Assembly (NCBI GenBank): GCA_021799405.1
Contig: JAJZAL010000198.1
Coordinates: 1-9,661, forward strand
Direction: 5' to 3'
DNA: 9,661 nucleotides
DNA from: Acidobacteriota bacterium
GTDB lineage: Bacteria > Acidobacteriota > Terriglobia > Terriglobales > Acidobacteriaceae
The notes under the pieces are model-generated. The model was not told the origin of the DNA. It was given only the letters and a program-made list of their open reading frames with translations, and did not search any database. Shown here piece after piece: positions 1 through 5,848 of the stretch; position 1 is the stretch's first letter; every line of letters begins with the position of its first letter. Position numbers and translations under genes: made by a program.

Positions 1-224
1 AGGCAGCCTATACACCTCGCGCCCACGCCGCAGGGCCGAATTTTCCGGCATCGAGTCAGCGATTCTTTACACCCGTAATCATCACAAATGAAAACATGCC
101 TGATCCCGCGGTTTCCTGCCACGCCTCTTTATCGTCGAGGATTTAACGCCACGTACCCGCGCAGAGTTTGATACGCCAGAAGCGCCGTCATCATTAGCCT
201 GTACAGTGATGCGGACTGCGAATA
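1..224. other. Left-edge stretch without a supported gene
   Basis: No convincing gene is visible. All three forward frames are open from the window edge for a short way, ending at stops at 76-78, 89-91 and 144-146, so the 3' end of a gene lying to the left could be present, but the 25-47 codons available match nothing I recognise and do not favour one frame. Reverse-strand frames here are short and lack a ribosome site. The stretch is otherwise upstream DNA of the first sulfatase. Confidence 0.4.
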
Positions 225-260
225 GCGCGATCCCCTGCACACTCTCTTGAAAGATCGCGC
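225..260. promoter_or_regulatory. Inverted repeat overlapping the sulfatase 1 promoter
   Basis: GCGCGATC at 225-232 is the exact reverse complement of GATCGCGC at 253-260, with 20 bases between the arms. The right arm begins immediately after the -35 hexamer (247-252) and lies in the spacer, while the left arm is upstream of the -35. This placement suits a repressor or activator controlling the sulfatase gene, but the matching protein is unknown. An 8-base perfect repeat at this distance could also occur by chance. Seen in sequence; the operator role is inference. Confidence 0.35.
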
Positions 261-276
261 ACGGGGTCGTTACAAT
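247..276 (+). promoter_or_regulatory. Sigma70-type promoter of sulfatase 1
   Basis: A -35 hexamer TTGAAA (247-252) and a -10 hexamer TACAAT (271-276), each matching 5 of 6 consensus positions, are separated by 18 bases. Transcription would start near 283, giving a leader of about 25 bases that contains the GGAGA ribosome site (300-304) before the ATG at 309. This position also makes the earlier in-frame ATG at 285 unlikely as start, because it would lie almost at the 5' end without a ribosome site. Confidence 0.6.
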
Positions 277-308
277 AGGCAGTCTTGCAAAATCCCCGCG
301 GAGAAACC

Positions 309-1817
309 ATGAAGCCCAAACTCACCAACGAAATGGATCGGAGAACGTTTGTCAAAGCAGCGGCGGGAACGCTGGCGGCGTCGGCTGTCACTTCCCTTGC
401 CGCCCAGGCACAGGCAGGCGGCCAACAGGCAAGGCGCCGCGCGCCCAATGTAATCCTCATGATTTGCGATGACCTGGGCTCTGGAGATCTGCATTGCTAC
501 GGATCGTCTCTAAAGACGCCAAATCTCGACCGGATGGCCAGCGAGGGCGCGCGCTTTACGCGCTTCAACACTGCGCATCCGATCTGCTCCGCTTCACGAG
601 CCGCGCTGCTGACCGGCAGGTACTCCAGCCGCAGCCATACCCAGGGCGCGTACGGTCCGTCGTCCCCGGATGGCATGGACCTGGATGAGAAGACTCTCGC
701 CGACATCCTCAAGACCGCCGGATACAAGTCCATGGCCATCGGCAAATGGCACCTGGGCTATCCGCCCCAGTATCTGCCCACCAGCAGGGGCTTCGATGCG
801 TACTACGGTGTTCCGTGGAGCGTGGATATGGCCCCGCTGCCGCTCCTGCGCGACACAACCGTCACCGAAGCAAACGCCAATCGTGAAATGCTGACGCCTC
901 TTTACACGGAAGAGGCCGTTAAATTCATTGATGCATCCGCTTCCTCACCCTTCTTTCTCTATGTCGCTTACTCCTACCCGCACGACCCGCCAACCGGATC
1001 CCCACGCTTCCGCGGTCACTCGGGACTTGGACGCCAGGGCGATGCAATCGAGGAAATCGACTGGAGCGTCGGAGAGATTCTCAACGCGGTTCACCGCAAC
1101 AATCTGGATGAGGACACGCTGATCTTTTTTACAAGCGATCACGGCCCGTGGTTCCAGGGATGTCCGGGACCGCGCAGAGGGCGCAAGGCCACCACATTTG
1201 AAGGCGGCGTGCGCATCCCTTTTATTGCGCGCTGGACCGGCGCCATTCCGGCGGGAAGAGTCATCGACGAGTGGGGCTCCAATCTTGATGTCGTGCCCAC
1301 GGTCACGTCCATCTGCGGGGCAAAGCCTTCGCCCAACCCGCTGGATGGCCTGGATATTTCCGCGCTTTTGACCGGCAAAACCGCTCGCCTCGACCGGGGA
1401 ACTATACTCTACTTCGCGGTTTCCCAGCACCAGCAACTGCTGGAGTGCGCGCGCAAGGGCAATTGGAAACTGCGCATCTCGCAAGGGACGGGCGAGATTT
1501 ATATCAACGACTGGCTCAGTGGTTCCTGCGGGCCGAAGCGGCACTTCCTGCTGCCTCATCCGGAACTCTACAACCTGGAACTGGATCCGGCCGAGAGCTA
1601 CGACGCGGCGGTCGATTATCCGGAAAGAATCAAGGAAATTGAGCACGATATCGAGGCCTTGATCCCGACATTTCCGGAAAATGTTCAGAGCGCCTATTCG
1701 GAGCTGAAGGCCAATCCGGGCAGTCCCTTCACGCCTGCGGCGGCCGCGACGCGCCCCGGCGATCTGAAAGCACCGAACTGGATTTACGTGCCCAATTGGC
1801 GACGAGAGATCAGCTGA
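309..1817 (+). CDS. Tat-exported type I sulfatase (arylsulfatase-like)
   Basis: A sulfatase of the alkaline-phosphatase superfamily (PF00884) that should hydrolyse a sulfate ester outside the cytoplasm; substrate unknown. The start at ATG 309 (502 aa) is chosen over ATG 285 because GGAGA lies at 300-304. Residues 1-36 form a Tat signal: DRRTFVK at 10-16, an alanine-rich core, and a likely AQA cleavage at 34-36. Visible active-site elements are metal-binding D54-D55, the formylglycine motif C92-S-A-S-R96 followed by ALLTG, GKWH (K146, H148), H225, D277-H278, and K293. The C-terminal subdomain has the usual 'GNWKLR...LYNLELDPAES' layout. Length is normal and the frame intact. Unusually, the motif is CxAxR rather than CxPxR; the Cys to be modified is present, so activity is still expected. 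It stands alone on its strand with its own promoter. Resemblance is to the arylsulfatase A / N-acetylgalactosamine-6-sulfatase group, but sub-family assignment is not secure. Confidence 0.93.
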   Translation: MKPKLTNEMDRRTFVKAAAGTLAASAVTSLAAQAQAGGQQARRRAPNVILMICDDLGSGDLHCYGSSLKTPNLDRMASEGARFTRFNTAHPICSASRAALLTGRYSSRSHTQGAYGPSSPDGMDLDEKTLADILKTAGYKSMAIGKWHLGYPPQYLPTSRGFDAYYGVPWSVDMAPLPLLRDTTVTEANANREMLTPLYTEEAVKFIDASASSPFFLYVAYSYPHDPPTGSPRFRGHSGLGRQGDAIEEIDWSVGEILNAVHRNNLDEDTLIFFTSDHGPWFQGCPGPRRGRKATTFEGGVRIPFIARWTGAIPAGRVIDEWGSNLDVVPTVTSICGAKPSPNPLDGLDISALLTGKTARLDRGTILYFAVSQHQQLLECARKGNWKLRISQGTGEIYINDWLSGSCGPKRHFLLPHPELYNLELDPAESYDAAVDYPERIKEIEHDIEALIPTFPENVQSAYSELKANPGSPFTPAAAATRPGDLKAPNWIYVPNWRREIS

Positions 1818-1901
1818 GTTCCGGCTAAAAGTGCGCCATCTAAGCGGGATCATCCAGCACGGCAGCTTGCTTGCCGCGTTTGTGTGCGTGCGGACATGTT
1901 G

Positions 1902-1926
1902 AACGCGAAGTCATTCAGATCGCGTT
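1902..1926. repeat. Short inverted repeat in the gap after sulfatase 1
   Basis: AACGCGA (1902-1908) and TCGCGTT (1920-1926) are exact reverse complements around an 11-base loop, about 85 bases after the sulfatase stop. No T-run follows, so it is not a standard Rho-independent terminator. It could be a weak structure in the 3' end of the transcript, a protein site, or chance. The rest of the 1818-2087 gap shows small GC-rich hairpins (for example CCGGTG 2005-2010 with CGCCGG 2017-2022, one T-G pair) but no gene. Confidence 0.25.
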
Positions 1927-2075
1927 GAGTCACCATTGCGACCAATAGGCTGCGGAATTGCGTCTTCGCGCGGCATCAGGGCGGCCGATGGCTTGCCTGT
2001 CGTTCCGGTGGCTGGTCGCCGGCAAGATGCACATGGCGGCAGATTGCTGACGGTGAAGGGCTGCACGCTCTCACG

Positions 2076-2081
2076 TAAACT
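2076..2081 (+). promoter_or_regulatory. Possible -10 element for a leaderless ABC-F mRNA
   Basis: TAAACT (2076-2081) fits the TAnnnT form of an extended set of -10 elements and ends 6 bases before the ATG at 2088. No good -35 sits 16-18 bases upstream, and there is no purine-rich ribosome site in the 20 bases before the ATG. Together this suggests that transcription may begin at or next to the start codon. The evidence is positional only; a promoter further upstream is equally possible. Confidence 0.3.
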
Positions 2082-2087
2082 GAAAAT

Positions 2088-3926
2088 ATGCCGCCGATCC
2101 TGATCGCGCAGAACATCTCCAAACGCTTCGGCGCTGCTCCGCTTTTCGAGAGCATCTCCTTCGCCGTCCACGAGGGCGACCGCATCGGCTTGATCGGCCC
2201 CAATGGCGCGGGCAAATCCACCCTCCTTGCCATCCTCGGAGCCGAACAGGAACCCGACTCGGGCGAAATCTCCTTCCGCAAGCGCGCACGCATCGGCTAT
2301 GTTCATCAGATCTCCACCTTCGACCCCGGCATCACCGTCCGCCGGGTCATCGAAGCCGCCATGAACCGCGCAGCGACGCCAACCGCCGATCGTGAGCAGC
2401 GCCTGCGCGAAACACTGGGCCGAACCGGCTTCACTGAAGGCGAGACGGCCGGCAATCCGGGGATCGACCAGGAAGCCTCCAGCCTCAGCGGCGGCTGGCG
2501 CAAGCGCCTCGCCATTGCCGAAGCACTCGTCACCCAGCCCGACGTGCTCCTCCTCGATGAACCTACGAACCACCTCGATCTCCAGGGCATCGAGTGGCTG
2601 GAAGACCTGCTCCAAACAGCCAGGTTCGCCCTCGTCGTCGTCACGCACGACCGGTACTTCCTCGAAAACGTCGCCTCCGAAGTCGTCGAGCTCAACCGCA
2701 TCTACTCCGAGGGCCTGCTGCGCGTGAAAGGCGGCTATTCCAAATTCCTTGAGAGCCGCGAGGCTTACATCGAGTGGCAGCAGCGCGCCCAGGAGAGCCT
2801 CCGCAACCGGGTCCGCACTGAAATCGAGTGGCTCCGCCGCGGTCCCAAAGCTCGCGCCACCAAGGCCAAAGCCCGCATCGACAACGCCAACGCCCTCATA
2901 GCGGAACTGCGTGAAACCGAATCCCGCACGCGCACCGCCTCGGCAGGCATCAGCTTCGACGCCAGTGGCCGCCAGACGAAACGTCTTGTCGAAGTCGAGA
3001 ATGCCGCCGTCACCCTTGGCGATCGCGAGATCTTCCACGGCGTCGATGTCAACCTCACCAATGGCCTGAAGCTTGGACTCGCCGGCCCCAACGGTTCCGG
3101 CAAAACCACGCTCCTCCGTGCTATCACCGGCGAAATTCCTCTCAGCGCCGGAGAAATCCGCCGCGCCCCCGGCCTGCGCATCGTCTACTTTTCGCAGATG
3201 CGCGAGTTGGACACATCGCTCACCCTCCGCCGTACGCTCGCGCCCGACTCCGACTCCGTTGTCTATCAGGACCGCGTGATCCACGTCGCCAGCTACGCCT
3301 CGCGCTTCCTCTTCTCGAGCGAGCAGTTGAATCAACCGGTCGAACGCCTGAGCGGAGGCGAACGCGCCCGCGTCCTCATCGCCCGTCTCATGCTTCAGCC
3401 CGCTGACGTGCTTATCCTCGACGAGCCCACCAACGACCTCGACATCCCCACGCTCGAAATCCTCGAAGAAGCGCTTCTGGACTTCCCCGGAGCGTTGGTG
3501 CTGGTCACCCACGATCGGTATCTTCTCGACCGCGTCACCAATGCCGTTCTCGGTCTTGATGGCTTCGGCAGCGCGGCTCTCTTCGCCGACTACCTGCAGT
3601 GGGAAGCATGGCGCGACCAGCAGACACGCACCACCGCAGCGGTCTCCGCGCCGGAAACGCCAATGCCTGCCGCAACGGCACACTCCGCGCCGCAACCTCG
3701 CAAGAAGCTTTCCTACCTGGAGCAGCGCGAGTACGACGCCATCGAAGCCCGCATCGAGGAAGCCGATGCCCGACTCCGCGCAGCCGAGCAGCGCATCGAA
3801 GCCCCCGAGGTCGTTACCGATCCCATAGCCCTCACTGTCGCAATCGCCGAACTTGAAGAGGCGAAAGCCGATCACCATGCCGTGTATGAACGCTGGGTTG
3901 AGCTGACCGAGAAGATCGGCGGCTGA
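2088..3926 (+). CDS. uup: ABC-F family ATPase, Uup type
   Basis: A soluble protein with two ATP-binding cassettes and no membrane segments, 612 aa. Cassette 1 has Walker A GPNGAGKST (37-45), signature LSGGW (133-137), Walker B VLLLDEPTNH (153-162) and switch H187. Cassette 2 has Walker A GPNGSGKTT (333-341), LSGGE (421-425), and LILDEPTND (442-450). The inter-cassette linker carries EIEWLRRGPKAR (245-256), the charged stretch expected to reach the ribosomal tRNA exit/peptidyl-transferase area in ABC-F proteins. A C-terminal charged coiled-coil domain (about 535-612) is the Uup hallmark and in E. coli Uup is linked to DNA binding. Known family roles are ribosome-associated translation quality control and effects on precise excision of transposons; this is a likely housekeeping gene, not obviously tied to the sulfatases. 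The start is supported by the conserved beginning MPPILIAQNISKRFG, although no ribosome site precedes it. Distinction from antibiotic-resistance ABC-F types rests on the C-terminal domain and linker. Confidence 0.93.
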   Translation: MPPILIAQNISKRFGAAPLFESISFAVHEGDRIGLIGPNGAGKSTLLAILGAEQEPDSGEISFRKRARIGYVHQISTFDPGITVRRVIEAAMNRAATPTADREQRLRETLGRTGFTEGETAGNPGIDQEASSLSGGWRKRLAIAEALVTQPDVLLLDEPTNHLDLQGIEWLEDLLQTARFALVVVTHDRYFLENVASEVVELNRIYSEGLLRVKGGYSKFLESREAYIEWQQRAQESLRNRVRTEIEWLRRGPKARATKAKARIDNANALIAELRETESRTRTASAGISFDASGRQTKRLVEVENAAVTLGDREIFHGVDVNLTNGLKLGLAGPNGSGKTTLLRAITGEIPLSAGEIRRAPGLRIVYFSQMRELDTSLTLRRTLAPDSDSVVYQDRVIHVASYASRFLFSSEQLNQPVERLSGGERARVLIARLMLQPADVLILDEPTNDLDIPTLEILEEALLDFPGALVLVTHDRYLLDRVTNAVLGLDGFGSAALFADYLQWEAWRDQQTRTTAAVSAPETPMPAATAHSAPQPRKKLSYLEQREYDAIEARIEEADARLRAAEQRIEAPEVVTDPIALTVAIAELEEAKADHHAVYERWVELTEKIGG

Positions 3927-3991
3927 ATCCTCCGGACGAGATGGCAATCAACTCCAGAAGTCGTATCCAGTACTACCGCAGTGAATACGGT

Positions 3992-4059
3992 GCTGGCGTT
4001 TGCGGCCACTGAAGCCGCGTTGGGGAAGCAGCGAATCCCCACGCCAGCCCTGATTCGCT
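3992..4059. repeat. Nested inverted-repeat element (three-way junction)
   Basis: In the gap between two convergent genes. An outer stem GCTGGCGT (3992-3999) pairs exactly with ACGCCAGC (4041-4048). Two hairpins nearly fill the interior: GCGGC (4002-4006) with GCCGC (4014-4018), and GGGGA (4022-4026) with TCCCC (4036-4040). Only bases 4000 and 4020-4021 are left as junction, with 4001 and 4019 able to form a wobble pair. The loop of the second hairpin (AGCGAA 4030-4035) complements TTCGCT (4054-4059), which would make a pseudoknot. Being symmetric, the fold is possible in transcripts from either strand. It may be a bidirectional terminator-like or protective structure, a REP-like palindromic repeat, or a small RNA; there is no T-run typical of an intrinsic terminator. 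The pairings are read directly; the function is unknown. Confidence 0.5.
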
Positions 4060-4089
4060 AACATCCAATTTTCCAAGCTCCCTCAGACC

Positions 4090-4098
4090 CAGCGAATC
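4090..4098. repeat. Second copy of CAGCGAATC
   Basis: CAGCGAATC at 4090-4098 exactly repeats 4029-4037, which forms part of the second hairpin of the nested element. Between them GATTCGCT (4052-4059) is the reverse complement of both copies, so it could pair with either one but not both. This gives a possible pair of exclusive folds. The remainder of 4099-4178 shows no gene and no clear terminator for either neighbouring gene. Confidence 0.4.
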
Positions 4099-4178
4099 GA
4101 TTGCAGTGGCCCTGTAAATCAGTGTGCACCGGACCGATACTTCAATTTTTGGATCTCCTGCTTCACGCGTAGTATCGA

Positions 4179-5789
4179 TTACGGTATATACCCTTCCGGG
4201 GCATCTCCGTGCCGGTACGGAGCATACCACTTGTGCTGTTTTGACCACTTCGTATGATATTTGTTGTTTTGCCGGCCCGTTGGCAAACAATCCTGACAGC
4301 GAATTGTCCACATCAAAAGCTCTTCCATCAGTTGGGCCTGCTGCTTCGCCACGCTTGGATGGCCAAACAAGTTCTTCAACTCACATGGGTCGGAAGGCAG
4401 GTGATAGAGTTGCCCATATCCCATCATGTCGTAGATAAGCTTCCAATCACCCATCCGCACCATTTTCTGGTAACCGGACTGAGTTACGCGATCCAGTGTA
4501 TCGCTTCTGATTGCGCGCGCATACTGGACATCATCTGACCCATCGTAATAAAGGCCGCCGAGACCCACACCGGCATAGATACTCCGAAACTCTTCTTTCG
4601 GATATTCCTTTCCATTAAGAATGGGCCACAAACTCCTACCCTGCACACCATGGGGTATATCTGCGCCCATTACTTCGCATAATGTGGGCATAACATCGGC
4701 CATGGAAGTAAAGATGTCTGAACCCACAGAAGAAGGATGAATGCCGTATCCCGACCAAATCATGGGGATACGAATGAGGCATTCAGGTAGACCAACTCCC
4801 TTACGGCCTAGCCCGTAATCCATTAAATAGTCGCCATGATCGGCCAGATAGACAATCACTGTATTGTCAAGCAAGCCTTTTTGCCGCATATAAACAACCA
4901 GCCTGCTTAATTGATCGTCCAGGAGCCGCAGCATACCCAGATAGTTGGATTTGTAACGCCTCCAGTTCGGTTCGTCCGCAGGATTCTCCGTCTCTTCAAG
5001 GCCATAGAGCCACTGCGCACGATAGCCGAGATGCTTCAAAGCCTCTGGCCCGGCACAACGATCTGGCACTCGCTCGGGAGGATACATATTCCAATAAGGG
5101 GCTGGCACCTGTTCCGGCGGGTGCGGTTCAGGAAAGCCGACCTGCAGAATGAACGGCTGCCCCGCTGACTCGTTCATAAACTCGATGGCATCAGAAACAA
5201 TACGATACGGGAACTGCGTTTCTACAGGAAATGGAGTGGGTGTAAGTGACAATCTTCCCGAAAGTCCCTTGATCCATTCGTCATAAGCCAGAACCCCTTT
5301 TGGAGCGTCAGGGGCCTGCCAGCCTTTCGTATGGGAATACTCGCGCCAGAAGTCCAGATCATTGGCTCGGAGGTAGGTGTGGTTTTTGCCGGCTAACCCT
5401 GTGCGATAGCCCTTTTCCTTGGCGACTTGATAGAGATCCTTCTCAAAAAACGCGGCATGCGCATCGAGATTCATCCGCACATGATGTGCTTCCGGCCACC
5501 GGCCTGTAAGCATACTGGTGCGGCTGGGCACACAAACCGGGAACGTGGCGTATGCGCGATCGAAGCTGACGCCATTCTCCGCAAGTGCGTCCAGCGCAGG
5601 GCTTGTGTCCAGCGGATAGCCCGAACGTTTGGTCAATCCTGCCCGATGCTGATCGGACACGATAAACACGATGTTCGGCCGGGTACCCCGGACTGACGAT
5701 GCTGCTGATGCATCTCTCGTCATAGACAGCGCAATCTCCCCGATCGCAAACACAATATTTCTTAGCGGGTCGGTTTCATTTCTAACCAC
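4179..5789 (-). CDS. Type I sulfatase, choline-sulfatase-like
   Basis: A second sulfatase of PF00884, 536 aa in the longest reading, with PNIVFIVSDQHR at 38-49 (metal ligands D46, Q47), the canonical formylglycine motif C86-V-P-S-R90 followed by TSMLTG, GKNH (K135, H137), FPEPHPP (H223), and D317-H318 with K330. The Asp-Gln pair and SDQHR form recall choline-sulfatase/BetC-like and related sulfatases, but the long C-terminal tail rich in W, K and Y prevents a substrate claim. The start is uncertain: the open frame begins at GTG 5789 right after an in-frame stop with no good ribosome site; ATG 5723 (residue 23) has GGGGAG 12 bases upstream. Using 5789 gives a weak hydrophobic stretch (NIVFAIGEIALSM) that is a poor signal peptide; using 5723 gives a cytoplasmic enzyme. 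It follows the TonB receptor gene by 59 bases on the same strand, probably one transcript, suggesting it desulfates what that receptor imports. Confidence 0.92.
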   Translation of the reverse strand: MVRNETDPLRNIVFAIGEIALSMTRDASAASSVRGTRPNIVFIVSDQHRAGLTKRSGYPLDTSPALDALAENGVSFDRAYATFPVCVPSRTSMLTGRWPEAHHVRMNLDAHAAFFEKDLYQVAKEKGYRTGLAGKNHTYLRANDLDFWREYSHTKGWQAPDAPKGVLAYDEWIKGLSGRLSLTPTPFPVETQFPYRIVSDAIEFMNESAGQPFILQVGFPEPHPPEQVPAPYWNMYPPERVPDRCAGPEALKHLGYRAQWLYGLEETENPADEPNWRRYKSNYLGMLRLLDDQLSRLVVYMRQKGLLDNTVIVYLADHGDYLMDYGLGRKGVGLPECLIRIPMIWSGYGIHPSSVGSDIFTSMADVMPTLCEVMGADIPHGVQGRSLWPILNGKEYPKEEFRSIYAGVGLGGLYYDGSDDVQYARAIRSDTLDRVTQSGYQKMVRMGDWKLIYDMMGYGQLYHLPSDPCELKNLFGHPSVAKQQAQLMEELLMWTIRCQDCLPTGRQNNKYHTKWSKQHKWYAPYRHGDAPEGYIP

Positions 5790-5848
5790 TCAAACTCAGA
5801 TGGTATGTCGGACCGCTGTTCTCTTTGTTAATGCGCGGCCTCGTTGGC

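Noticed and set aside
285..308. Upstream ATG 285 as the start of sulfatase 1
   Set aside because: It would be within a few bases of the predicted start of transcription and has no ribosome site; ATG 309 has GGAGA in place and leaves the Tat motif at a normal distance.
945..1853. A 302-codon reverse frame opposite sulfatase 1
   Set aside because: It is a shadow of the sulfatase frame, arginine-rich and without recognisable motifs.
1860..1876. Hairpin CGGCAG-CTTGC-TTGCCG as terminator of sulfatase 1
   Set aside because: The stem is six pairs including a G-T, and the following bases are not a T-run, so it is too weak to annotate as an intrinsic terminator.
1911..3947. A 678-codon open frame on the reverse strand opposite the ABC-F gene
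   Set aside because: It is the antisense shadow of a GC-rich gene whose forward frame carries both complete ATPase cassettes. Its translation is low-complexity (rich in G, A, D, E) with no family motif.
4029..4062. Integron attC-like site in the structured gap
   Set aside because: The segment ending CGCTAAC looks loosely like a core site, but the RYYYAAC/GTTRRRY pair is not present and no integrase or cassette array is visible.
3973..4311. A 112-codon reverse frame running from inside sulfatase 2 into the gap
   Set aside because: It overlaps the true end of the sulfatase in another frame and then crosses the nested inverted repeats; no ribosome site and no recognisable protein.
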